From the NCBI RefSeq assembly GCF_963583255.1, contig NC_084805.1:11214827-11278826 (forward strand): a DNA stretch of 64,000 nucleotides, read 5' to 3'. Below, piece by piece: positions 34,301-46,300 of this stretch (its first letter is position 1; the number at the start of each line of letters is the position of its first letter). The notes under the pieces were generated by a model that was given only the letters and a program-made list of their open reading frames with translations, was not told the origin of the DNA and searched no databases. The stretch is from Pyrus communis (taxonomy: Eukaryota > Streptophyta > Magnoliopsida > Rosales > Rosaceae). Both the position numbers and the translations under genes were made by a program.

Positions 34301-35438
34301 CCAGAACTAGTAATTTAAATTATATAAGTGTATTTCTAACTTTTATTTCGATTCTTGTTTGATTACCTTCTGATCAATTATTTTGTTGTGATTTTGGTCA
34401 ATTGAAGGCTGTACGCGTTTGATGTGCAGTGCAACTCTTTCTTCCCGATGTTTGTTCTGCTTTATGGTAGTTAATACAAAAATATGTTTTCCTTATCATA
34501 TTTTTATACTGAAATGTGTGAACTAATGCTTTTGGTGTCTTGGTTCTGCAGTGATCCATTATTTTCTATCACCAATTTTGGTAGCTCATGGCTTCCTTCC
34601 TGTATTGCTATCAAATTTGATATTCATGGTGGCCACGTCATACTATCATTATCTCAACTTTTTAGGTTATGATGGTAAGTTAATGATTCTGTTCTGTGCT
34701 TGAAAATTTTCATTGAAATGTTTAGGTTCATTCGGTGTTTTGGATGTGGATACAAAGTAATGTTGCTTAAAGGCCAAGATTAATGAATTCAATCATATTT
34801 CTAAGGGAAATGTGCAATTGATTTGTCAAACAAAGACTAGTGAGTAGTAACCGTCTAAATGGTTCACCTATGCATTAATATGTAGAGCTTTCCACCACTT
34901 GCGGTGGAAATGAGAGGTGGCCAGCATTATAGATTTTTACATTTCAATTCTAGCATTCTCCTCTATAGTCAGTAATATTGAATTCTCTTCAAGTTCTGTT
35001 TTTCTTTTTGGAGTTCTCTTCCAATTAAGTAGGCTCATCAGCTTGTAATGTAACACAATGACTTTAGATTCAAATGCAACTTGTTGAGTTTTTTTCATTT
35101 CCATATACGATAAGAACTCTATGAAACATACTTGTCAATGATATACTTCTTTGTTAGGAACTTGAGTTAGTTTGCCTTTGTGCGTCATACTGATTGCATG
35201 CCCTATGTTTTGCAGTACTGCCCTTTCTGGAGAGGACCACTTTCTTCCTATATCCAATCAGTGTTGTCATTGTCCTCTCTCCTATCTGTAAGTGTTGCAT
35301 GAACTCTCTCTTTTGAGCTTGCTTTCCCGTACACCTAGTGTCAAAATTGCTTGTTTCCCGTCTGCAGTGATTTTGAGTGGCTTCAGTCCTTCAAGATACT
35401 TTATGAACATGTACTTTAGTCAACGAGTACGGATTTAA
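31320..35438 (+). CDS. UNC50: UNC-50 family protein (complete, 10 exons)
   Basis: Golgi/ER multi-spanning membrane protein of the conserved UNC-50/GMH1 family. Exons: 31320-31409, 32652-32719, 32836-32861, 33063-33153, 33361-33456, 34082-34150, 34408-34466, 34552-34674, 35216-35287 and 35368-35438, totalling 765 nt and 254 aa. Conserved blocks include YLRRIIKWQQMDVEYTFWQM, QWARDDPAF, VEQRVEWLYAFDVQCNSFFP, YYHYLNFLGYDVLPFLERTT and SPSRYFMNMYFSQRVRI. About five membrane segments lie in exons 4, 5, 7-8, 8 and 9-10. Nine introns; all are GT-AG except intron 6, where only a GC donor (GAATG|GCGAGT at 34150/34151) with acceptor TTGAAG (34407) keeps VEW-LYAFDV in frame. The ATG at 31320 is the only sensible start. 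From memory At2g15240 is the orthologue. Confidence 0.95.
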
Positions 35439-35941
35439 TTGAGGCAAACATTTAAGACAGCACATGTCATGCTTGGGTTACTAATTGAGAGGCCACAACT
35501 CGAGAAGGCATCAGCGGATTATTGAATGCTTATGCATGATATGATTATCAGCAGCAGGTCACATAGGAAAAAGCTTGTGTGGCTTCCTTTGTAGTCATTT
35601 TACCACTGTGAACGAAGATTGGACCAACAAAGATAGGGCATCAAGTGTGTTTTTAGAGATGAACATTGATCCCAGAGATGTATCGAATGCTACGATTTGT
35701 CTGCAAATCTATGCTTTTCATTTACATAAATTTTTGAAAAATTATAGTCGACTTGTTTTGAAGATTCTGTTCCCGTTGTACCAAAAGATGTTTTGGAGTC
35801 AATTGAATAGAATAGGTACGGTTCAGCGTACATGTATGGTGAATTAGCAACTGAAGAGAGTTGAGCCATTTATTCCTTAATTATTTTTTGTTCTGCATAC
35901 ACTATAAAACAGATTCCTCAATAAACATGGACAGTGTTTCT
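35439..35941. other. UNC-50 3' flank / intergenic
   Basis: Presumed UNC-50 3' UTR and the spacer before the convergent CAD pseudogene. The open frame at 35575-35847 has no recognisable domain. Confidence 0.4.
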
Positions 35942-37154
35942 TCATTTTATTGTTCGAAGCTTGCTACCGGCCACATCGACGAACCTGTACCTAACGTTGT
36001 TTTTCTCCAACCTCTCGAAAGCTGTGTTGATGTAGTCGATCTTAACCACTTGGATCATGGTTGTCGATCCTTTCTCTTCGCAGAACTGAAGCTCCCTACG
36101 CATAATTGCACAGCACAGAGGGTATAACAATACATCAGTTACTAGTCTCGACTTGAAACCTAAAATCTAAACTCTTAAGATAATTATACACCTTAAAAAT
36201 AAGCAACCCTACTGAGAGGGATTAAAGAGACGCTTTTCGCACACTGTTTAACAAGGGCGTCCCATAAATAAGGGTGATGCACAAAGTGAAAAAAGGTGTG
36301 CAAATATCATTTCCCAACTGAAAATTTGATTAAACCGCTGCTGGTTGAAGGCGGTGACAGAAGATCGAACTCACCAAGCATGACCACTGGGGAGACGAAT
36401 CGTAATGGGGCGTTAATAGCACCCATCAAGCTTCAACAAGGAGATGTACGGCTCGAGTGGGTGGCCAACAGGCACTGTGTCAATGATGTTATCCAAGGAT
36501 TCAGCAGCCTCCCGCATTTTTGTGGCATCTGAGCTGATCAAGTACTCGTCGGCCTCAATATGCTCCAAAGCCTCCTCTCTCTTCTTTTCTGAAGAGCTTA
36601 TCACAGTCGCATGGTGCCCCATGTCCTTGGGCTATCTTCACTCCCATATGTCCTACACCTCCAAGTCCCAGTATTCCTCCTTTTAATCCACCCACATTGA
36701 CGCCCAAGTGCCTCAGCGGGCTGTACACCGTCACCCCCGCGCAAAGCAGCGGCGCCGCCTGTTCTGGCACCATGCCCTCAGGTATCTTCACCGCAAACCT
36801 TAACCAAAATAAATAAATAAATACAAATCAGCTAAGATAACAAGGACAGAGATTCAAACTTTGGAATCTCTTTCAAAGGAAGAGAATTACAATCAGACAA
36901 AAATTAGTTAACAAGGTAATATTTGTTTAAACGTGCAGATTCTGGTTAACGGTGTGACGTCAAATATATGGCGAGGGCAAGACAACGTTATTTTAATGGA
37001 TAATGCTTGCATTACCCTTGAAGACCATCTTCAACTCTTAGGTTAAAATCTAAACTTTTTAACCTAAAAAATTTAGATTTTAACCCAGAATACAATTTTG
37101 ATCTTTTTTTTTAATTACTGTTAGATTTGATTATATTAAATCTCAGTCGTTAAA

Positions 37155-37174
37155 TTCAATAAATTTACAAATAT

Positions 37175-37212
<38 letters not shown>
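37155..37212. repeat. (TA)n microsatellite in CAD-A intron 3
   Basis: Uninterrupted tatata run at about 37178-37209 within AT-rich intron sequence. Confidence 0.85.
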
Positions 37213-37330
37213 AATCTACACTGTGGGATGAACCAACAGTCCAATGATCCAGCACCGTCGGATGTACGAAAAACCCGTTTGGCTCATAATGGTGGCATGC
37301 ACCTCCACGTGCATGAGCCTTGCGCTGTAA

Positions 37331-39728
37331 GGCCATCTCTAACCGAGGGCTGGCCAGAGGGCTCGTTTTAGCCATCTGGCCCTCCAAGATATTAATACTT
37401 TAATGAACAGGACATGACCATATTTGCCTCCTTCTCCAACCGAGGGCCAAACATAATTTATTATTTAAAAACTACAGCTGAAATTCAAATCTAATGGCTA
37501 AGTGATGTTAGCTAGCCGTTGGATTTGAATTTTTATTTTTTTTTGCTATAAATATGGTGGATATTGGGCTATAATTCACACAACATTGAATTCAATCTAT
37601 TTCAATTCAATCTTTTTCAATTCAAGTTTGCAATGAATTCCAACTTTGGATCCTCTTCGGATTCCAACTGGGGGTCCTCATCCAATTCCAAATTGGAAGC
37701 AAAATGGGCGCAAATGAGATGAGAAGATGAAGAGTATGATGAAGAAGTTCAAGTAAGGCGCAATAAACAAAACAGAGCAGCAGCTATGGCTGTGGCCATG
37801 GTGTGTCAGCCAACTGAGGAACAACCTCAATGGCGTGGCTATGTTGCTGGTCCCTCTTACAAACCACGAAACAGAGTGATGGCGCATGCCAATCTGATGA
37901 ACAACTACTTCAACTCCAACTCGGTGTACACAAAAGAGAATTTCAGACGTCGCTTCTGGATGAGGCGTCATGTCTTTGAGTGTTTACCTCGTGATGTCCA
38001 GCAGGTCAATCCATACTTTCAATAGAAGTGGGATAGAGCAGGCCGCCCTGGTTTCTCACCTCATTAGAAGGTTACTGTTGCACTCCGAATGATGGCCTAT
38101 GGCTCCCCAGCTGATTCGATGGATGAAACCCATGATATGTCTGAGTCTACATGCCTTCATACTCGTGAACAATTCTGTGACACAATTGTTCAGGTTTACA
38201 AAGACGAGTACCTCTGCGAGCTACATCAAGAAGATCTGAATCGGCTTCTTCGCAAAGCTGAAGACCGTAGGTTTCCAGGCATGATAGGGTTATTAGACTG
38301 CATGCATTGGGATTAGAAGAACTGTCCCACCGGATGGCAAAGAGGCTTTAGCAGAAGGTCGAGAAAGCCAACTGTTGTGTTAGAGGCGGTTGCCTCATAT
38401 GACACATGAATCTAACATGCTTTCTTTGGAGTCCCTGGATCCCAAAATGACATTACAGTTCTTGGGTGTTCACCCCTTTTCAATAACTTGATGGAAGGTA
38501 AAGCACCTCAACTTGACTACTACATCAATAGCCGTCAATATAATATGGGGTATTACTTAGCAGATGGCATCTACCCAAAATGGGTGACACTTGTCCAAGC
38601 AATTCCAAACCCTAAGAATGACCCAGAAAAGTTGTTTACCTTACACCAAGAGGCATACCGAAAAGATGTTGAGAGAGCTTTCGGTATTCTACAAGCATGG
38701 TGGAAGATCATCAGCGAACCGGTAATAGGGTGGAGTCGAGAAAATTTGGACTCCATTATGATGTCCTGCATCATATTACACAATATGATAGTGGAGGATG
38801 AGCGAGATGGGTATACTGATGGAGAGTCCGATGATGACCAAGAAGATCCAAATAGGTCAAGAAGGGCTCGTGCAAAAATATATGATGGGCCTAATTTGCC
38901 TTTCAATCCAAGAACTGGTAGTTTCTCTATAAATGAGTACATGAGGCACTATAGAATGATACGTTCTCATGCCACAAATAAGTACCTACAACAGGATCTT
39001 GTTGCACATCTTTGGTCCAAAAGAAGCATGAAGTAGGCGTTTAAGTTTTATGTTGTTAAATGTTTTTAAAAATGTTGTTAAATGTTTTTTTTATGTTGTA
39101 TAATTTGTATGTTGGTTAGTGTTATTTAATGTTATTTAATGTTGTTTCATATTGTTTAATGTTGTTTTATGTTACTTAATTTAATTTAATGTTGTATAAT
39201 GGCTTAGGAAGTTATAGGAAAAAAATATAATTTAAAAAAAATATGAAACAAATTTTGTGAAATAGAAGTTATAGGAAAAAATGGAATTTAAAAAAAATAT
39301 GAAACAAATTTTGTGAAATAGAAGTTATAGGAAAAAATGGAATTTAAAAAAATAAAAGTTATAGGAAAAAAATAGAATTTAAAAAAAAATATATATGAAA
39401 AATAGAAGTTATAGGAAAAATTTTGTAAATAAAAAATAATAATAAAACTGTAAAAAAAAAAAAAAAAAAAATTCAAATGCAACGGCTAGCTGACATCAGC
39501 TAGCCGTTGCATTTGAAGCTTAAGCATTCTTGTCGGTTATAACCGACATGATTAATGTATTTTTTGGCCAGCCTCGGGCTGGCTGCATGCAGCTAGCCTT
39601 CCAACCCTTTGACACTTTCAGATTCCGTGGGGCCCTCTTAGATTCCAAGAGCTCTTTGGCCTAGCCCTTGGTTGGAGACAGTTTTTGGGCTATTTTCAGC
39701 TCTCTAGACCCTTCGGTTGGTAATGGCC
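37331..39728 (+). mobile_element. PIF/Harbinger transposon, 3-bp TSD TAA
   Basis: A 2398-bp element. Ends GGCCATCTCTAACCGAGGG and, inverted, GGCCATTACCAACCGAAGGG. TAA on both sides (37328-37330, 39729-39731). A direct-repeat tract of aaaaatatgaaacaaatttt..gaagttatagg lies at 39200-39420. It contains a transposase reading frame inactivated by stop codons. Inserted in intron 3 of the CAD pseudogene. Confidence 0.9.
37633..39036 (+). pseudogene. PIF/Harbinger (DDE_Tnp_4) transposase, one frame with six nonsense codons
   Basis: A single continuous reading frame from ATG 37633 to 39036, without frameshifts. Stops at 37720 (TGA), 38023 (TAG), 38065 (TAG), 38314 (TAG), 38407 (TGA) and 38413 (TAA). 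Conserved transposase features: RRRFWMRRHVFECL, FPGMIGLLDCMHW (first Asp), FFGVPGSQNDITVL, YYLADGIYPKW (second Asp) and KDVERAFGILQAWW (Glu), with the C-terminal SCIILHNMIVEDE. The stops at conserved W-I-W-H and HW-WKN positions come from Trp codons, and the others from Gln/Arg codons, i.e. C-to-T or G-to-A transitions. No separate Myb-like ORF was recognised. Confidence 0.88.
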
Positions 39729-41682
39729 TAAGCGCCTCCCGCGTTGGTGGCATTGGGCGTGTTTGCGCTATGTGTGTGTTTGTGTAGGGCGTGTCCATGC
39801 ACACAAGTGAGCCAGGCCGACTAACCTAGTGTTGAATCCTGGACCGAATATTCTCCAAAATTGAGTTTTGGGTTAAAACTTATTTTTGGCCTAAGACTTG
39901 AAGCAACTTGAGTTGAGTTTGAAATCTAAAATTTGAGTTTTATCCAACGGTTGGAGTAGGTCAGAATAAGCTCATTTGTCCACTTAGTTATAATGAATCT
40001 CTAGAAAAAAAAAAAAAGAAAAAAAAAAGAAGAAGAATTAGATATGGGTAGTAATCTAAATGAATGAAATAAATCAATGGTTCATCATGAATATATTTCT
40101 TAGCACCTACATCTTTGATTTATTTGATATGTTGAATGATTAAACAATATTAGATTTGAATGATTTTTCCTAGGAATGATCTTCAAATGAAGATTAAGAG
40201 ATTAAACGGTTATGATTATAAATTTCTATGGTGAATATACATTATTTGTAAGTGAGGATAAGCTGATCCCATAAAATTAAGGGAGAATGCATGTATTACT
40301 TTTGGTCAACCACCATGGCACCGGAAAAGCCGCCTTGGGTAGGTTTGCCATAGGTGTAAACGTCAGCGTACGTCCAGATTTTCTTGTTGCAGTATTGCTC
40401 ATTATCTGTGTTGCAAGGGTTGCAGTTTCTGCAGCAACCAACGAGACCAACTCCTACCACATCTCCTACTCTGAACTTGGTCACATCTGATCCAGCCTCC
40501 ACCACCTTACCAACCACTTCATGCCTGTTCACGAGCAACACATTATAATTACTAAAATCATCAGTCGCACGTGTAGGCGAGCTGATTTTGACCATTCTTC
40601 ATGCATGATTGTGGACCTCACAAAATAGGAATGGTCAGAATCGATCGTGTGCGGCTGATTTTAGCATTTCTCATGATAGAAACATATAGAAAAGGAAGAA
40701 TGATTTATCATACCCAGGAACCGGGGGATAGTGTGACATGCCAAGTTGATTTTTTGCCTGGTGCGTATCGGTGTGGCAAACCCCACAGAATAGGACTTTG
40801 ATGTAAACATCTTCTGGGCCTGTGTTTCTGCATATGGTTTTAATAAAAAAGATACAGCTACCACATAAAATAGATCACTACTACTCACTATCTTTATTTA
40901 CCAAATTTACTAAATAAACGAACATGTCGTAATACTTCAGTTCCAAATACGAGAGAGAACTGAGAAAATCATTTAGTAAACAAATTTAGCGAACATGTAG
41001 GTGACATGGATTGCTTTAACACAAATTTAACCGATTAATCACGCTAAAATTAATTAAACAAACAAATGATAGATTGAATTGAATAATTGATTAAGACTAA
41101 AATTAACAAGAAAATAAAAGACAATTAATTAAAACAAACACACGACACAAGAAGAAATTAAGAAACAATGGAAGTCTAAGGTTATGAATCCACCAACAAC
41201 AATCCTATTTACTTTTCCTAGAGCCAACTACTATCCAATTACCATGCCAATGTTAAAGTTTGTTCTTTCTAAGGTATGAATTAATCCGTGGTCAGGCATC
41301 AACTCTTGTATCTCTACATGATAGTTATATCTTATTGGTTAGACATACAATTAAACACATAAAAACCCATTAAGTGTAGAAGAATCATGTCAACCAAGTA
41401 GGACTAGCTTGATATTGGTCATCCTCACTAGTTTGTCTACTCTTCTTAATCTTAGTTCTAATAAACCTAATTGATTGGTCATCCTTACAGATTTATCTAA
41501 ATATCTAGATGCAAAATTGCTAAAGGTGATCAGTCATTATAAACCCGAATCTAGAATAAAATACTCATAAAGATTAAGAATATAACATGACATATAATCG
41601 GATAATAATTAACAAAGTACTTCGCAAATATTCATGCCATGACTTCATCATAAACCTTAGAAAATAACTTAGTTACACATAT

Positions 41683-42806
41683 TGTTGATCCTAAAAATTA
41701 CAAAACCTACGTGGCGCGCAGGCCGAGTAACTAATAAGCTAACTACGTCATTCGGTCGAATGCGGGGCGTGCCAACTCGTCGGCCGAGCCTGGCCGAGGA
41801 GTAAAATCTGTTGATGTAGCTTTGAGCGCGTTGCTGACTTCTTTAACTTGCGATTGCGACCGAGGAAGGAACACTCTCGGTCTCTGGGTTCTATAGCCTG
41901 AAGACAAGGCTGCTAATTCTGCGGAGTTCACAAATCGTCCGAGCCCGATTCGGTCACTGTGATTATATTCGTGAGAGTATAAGCACGTCGAATCGAGACC
42001 AAGGTGTATGGGCACAGGTACTCGAACGTGATATATGTCTTGATGGTAAACGTAGTTCGGCCGTCGGAATGCCGAACCCTGAAACTCACCTGTGAGTATC
42101 CAATCATAAAACCACTCGGCGACCAGTACGCCGAGCAATGTAATTCGTAACACCTAACTATGCCGAGAAAGCTTAGTAAGGTGACCTCTGCCAACAAAGG
42201 TTCGAAAACCTTCCTCGACCGAGACTTGGATAGATAATCGGTCGACCTCGACGCAGTGCTGTTTATCCAAACTGAAGATGCTTCTTGGTCGGCTGATTCT
42301 GCGGCAGCAGTGCTGTTTATCCAAACTGAAGGTGCTCGCCGGTTGCTTCCACAGTGCTGTTTATCCAAACTGAAGGTGTGTCGGCAGGAAAAAGAAAAGG
42401 AAAAATCTCAAGGTGATTGAGAGGTTTTGCGCAGGGCAATTGTATGCTGAGTTGAAGGTCCCCTGAATGTTGCATGATCTCGTGTATTTATAGTACCCCA
42501 TTCCTTGAAACCTCCTCTGATTTGGATTGGGAGTCCTTGTCCCATTTCGATTCTGGTTCGAACAAACCTACTCCCACTGGGATTCTGAATCTTCCTCCCT
42601 TTGAGGCTTTATTTCTTGCTGGTCGAGAATCCTGGTCGCACCAGGATTTCCTCAATCCTTCCTATTTATCTGGACCTCTTGAGATAGGATTCGGCTGACC
42701 CTGCCAGCTGGCCCGGGTTTTATTATCCGGCCCATAGCATCTGTTATTACCTTGGGCCGAGCACATATGACTGCTCGGCCTGCCCAAGATATTTTGGGCC
42801 CAAACA
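41683..42806 (-). repeat. 3' LTR of the Tat element
   Basis: 1124 bp, aligned without gaps to 54356-55479 (constant offset 12673). The only difference I found is C at 42073 versus T at 54746. Contains the TATA box (complement of 42485-42492) and three copies of a 24-bp motif at 42254, 42308 and 42352. Confidence 0.95.
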
Positions 42807-42820
42807 TTGCCCCCTCGCTT
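42807..42820 (-). promoter_or_regulatory. Polypurine tract
   Basis: On the minus strand GCGAGGGGGCAA directly abuts the 3' LTR start TGTTTGGGCCC. This is the expected primer site for plus-strand DNA synthesis. Confidence 0.75.
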
Positions 42821-43234
42821 CTGAGGTCGCCGACTGTCACCTCTTGGTCGGGCCTCGACCTTGAAGAAGCGAAGACATTTATTGCTTTTTTGAACTTTAC
42901 TCCCTTAATGATCATTATTCCTGCATATTTATGAGACATGATTGCACTTTCCTCGTCGCCCCCAACGCGTGGCCACGTGTCGATTCTCCGCCGTTCTTAA
43001 AAGCTTCACTCATGGGCCTCGAAACCGTGAACTAATTGAACCGTCTCATCCTTATTAAATGCATTGAACCTGTCGCCACACGCCATCGTGCGTCCTGGAT
43101 TTTCGACTCCTCGATCCCATTTTCGCAGGTTCCCAAAATATCCGAAATGATTGCAGACTTTCCCGGTTACATTTCCCCCCAATCTGAACCAGCGCTTTTG
43201 AATTCCAGACGTTTGATATTCATTCTGAAAAGCC

Positions 43235-43242
43235 TATAAATA
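43235..43242 (+). promoter_or_regulatory. TATA box of the antisense gene
   Basis: TATAAATA in the context AGCCTATAAATACCC, about 124 bp upstream of the ATG at 43366. This leaves room for a ~95-base leader. It lies outside the LTR, in the element's 3' internal region. Confidence 0.65.
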
Positions 43243-43365
43243 CCCACATTTCTGCCATTCGCCTCTTACGCCCTCAGAAACTCCAGAATCTCTAATTTCT
43301 CATCTTTGTTTGCTCAAATCAAACCTTCCAGACCTTCTGCAATTTTTTAGTTCTTCCTTCTGCAA

Positions 43366-46300
43366 ATGGCCTCCTTTATTTCGAAGCTTTCCGATGAGAT
43401 CAATAAGTGCAAGTCATTCATCGATCGCAGTGCCGTCAAGACGCTGCGATTTCAAGAGGATATGGCCACCACCCACCAGATTCTGGGTCCCCTCTTCAAA
43501 GACGCAGTGCCGTCGTCTGTCACCAACTTGCTCAAGGAGCAATGTCTAACCCCCCTTCTTCAAGGGTTTGACTGGTCGAAATGGTGCTTGGCTCGTCCTC
43601 AAAGAGCTTGGCCCTCGACCACCACGGCCTGGGCCGCCTGGGTCGACCGAATGAGCTCCTTCTTCTCCAAGGAGTGGAAGGCTCTCGGCATCTACGATGC
43701 CATTATTCTGTCAACCATGGAGATTGCCATGGATAAGGAGCTGCTCATGGCGGCCCTGAGTTTATGGTGTTCGGCCACCAACACCATGGTCCTGCCTTTC
43801 GGCCCTCTCGGCCCCACCATCATCGACGTCTCGGCCATCCTTGGGACTTCCTCGATCGGCCTTCCTATTGACGCCGCCCTTTCCGGATACCCTTCTCCTC
43901 TCGACCTGAAGGCACTATTCGACGAAAGGGCTGTCGAGACGCTAAGCCGGGGTGATCGGGAGCCCTCAAGGGAAGAAGTTCAAAAGCTCCACAAGAACTT
44001 CTTCAACTATAACACTCTCATTCTTCATTTCGCCGGCCGAGGCGAGGAAAGCCTTAGGAAGGGAGAGCACGAGGCCTTCCTCTTCTACTGGTACAACAAA
44101 TTCATTTGTTGTACTCGGTCGAACAAATGCCTGGTGGAGAACATGCCGGTGGCCCGCTAATGGTCGCTTGCTGGCGCTCAGTCCAGCCATACTCGCCAAT
44201 CTCTACCGTTGCCTGGCCGAGGCGACCATTGGCAAGATCGACCCGCATCAGAACGGACCCCTCTGGGTGTTCCAACTCTGGTTGCAGGTTTACTTCTCTA
44301 CTCTTCGACCGGAGGTCCCTGCCTTCCAGCGAACGGCCGCCCTCGGTCTTCAACTGGCATCTCGACCGGCACCACCTCACCGGGCCGACGAGGTTTTCAA
44401 ACACTTCCTCGGCCTAGATGTCCTCTCGGATGACGAGTTCCTGGTGTGCCGGCGCCAGGAGTACCCTTCCTCACTCAAGCTTCCTACGGCCGCGTGGGCC
44501 GCGTCCGAGGATGCGGACATTCGTCAGCGCTGGGGGTCGTTTGTTTTGGCTCGCGACCTTCCACTGGGTTGCGATGCCCGCCGAGCTGGCTGGGAGGTCT
44601 ACCACCCCCATTTTGTCGCCCGGCAGCTCGGCTATATTCAAGGCAGCCCCGTCCCCCTGCTCGCTTCTCGGTCACTCCTAAGTCGGGGGCGTCTTACCGG
44701 TTCCTCTGAGAGGGAGTGCAAGACGTCCGACCAGGAGTTCCAAGAGAAGTGCAGGAAATTCAGGATTCGGCCGGCGGTCCCTGAATCTCTGGGAACTGAT
44801 ACCTTCGGGGACTGGTGGGAGGAGTACACCGGCAACTTCTTCGGCGCCCCGGCCGAAGAGCTGGCGATGAAGATCTTCGGCGACCGCCCTAGGTCAACAT
44901 CCTCGACACAGCCTAAGGAGTCGACCCAAGGTAGTCTTTTCGTTCTTCTTTCCTCCTTTGTTTTACAACTTGATCCTCGTTGCTAATTACTTCGCTTTTC
45001 AGGGGTTCGCGTGCCGATGACGGTGGAGGTGGTCGCCGCGGTGGCAAAGGCGAAGAAAGCGCCTATGAAGAGGACCCTTGTCACCGAGCGGTCGATCCCT
45101 GCCAAACGCCCCCACCAAGGGGCCGAGCCGGCGGAAGAGGCCCCTCGTCCTTCTAAGCGCGTCAAGAAATTGGCGAAGAAAGGCGACCGGGAGATTCATG
45201 TCGTCCCCAGTGACACTACTGGGACGCCCGCTCCTGCCGGCTCTCCATCTGTGCCGGCTGCCCAGGCACCTCCAACCTCGAATCCTCCAGCCGTCTCTCA
45301 GGCCGACCTAATCGTCGCACCCGCATCTGCTCATACTTCAGAGCCGGTCGTGGCGCCCAAAATGGGGAAATCGGCTGCTCCTGCCGAAACACCCCCGACT
45401 CCAACGGTCGTTTTGGAGGTATAATTCTGCTTCTACTCTTGTTCCTTCAGGTTTCTTGGTCGTAAAATAATCTCTTTTTGTCCAGGATGTCGAGAGCGAG
45501 AGCGAAGAGGTCCCCCTGGAACGCCGTCGCCGACCAGTCAGTTCTCCTCCCGTCTGTCCTTCTCCGGTTGTGGAGGCGGCCACTCGACCGACTCCTCCAG
45601 TGGCGGATCGTGGCAAGAGACCCATGGTCGACCCTGAGGCCACGGCCGAGTCGCCGATTCATCCGCAGGATGCAGATCTCCCCATTCCTCCGCAAGAAGT
45701 CTCTTCGGCCTTTGTAAGTCTTTCTTCTTTTGTGTTGATTCTCTTTTGATACATGTTTTTAAGACCATTACATGTCAGGTGCCCGAACTTTCATTTCACC
45801 GGCAATTTTATGCGCCGAGGGGCGTTGTTTATATTTCCTGGCCGCCATCGTGGCCATCAAATGTAGATGACCTCCATCGGCCGCGTGAATTGCGTAGCGG
45901 TCTGAGGCACTGGGCTCGGCCATTAAGTTCCCTGGGTTCGAGCAATGACCCAGAGGGCATGGCCGAAGTCTCTTCTCGGCAGGTCTCAAACATTCTCCTT
46001 TTTCCTTTATGCACTACATCACGTCTTTAATGTTCTTCACCAAATTTTCCTCTTATGTGCAGCCGTCCTGGGAAATGGAGCTTGACGCTTTACTCCAGAG
46101 CACGACCGGTGAGGCCGGCTCTTCTGCTGCTCCGGCCGAATCGGTGGGAGCCACGCCCGCCGAAGTCTTCGTGAAGCTGCACGAAGTCTTGTCTCTGACT
46201 GCTTCTCAAGCTCTCCGGTGCAAAGGCCTCGACTCTGTTGGAGAGTGTCTCAATGACCTCGCCAGCGGTGGTCATCTGAGCCCGGAGGGTATCTCTTTCC

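Noticed and set aside
41743..42368. Frames of 136 and 146 codons in the LTRs (repeated at 54416-55041)
   Set aside because: Identical frames in both LTRs reflect LTR identity. They cross the LTR regulatory region and the 24-bp repeats, and have no domain.
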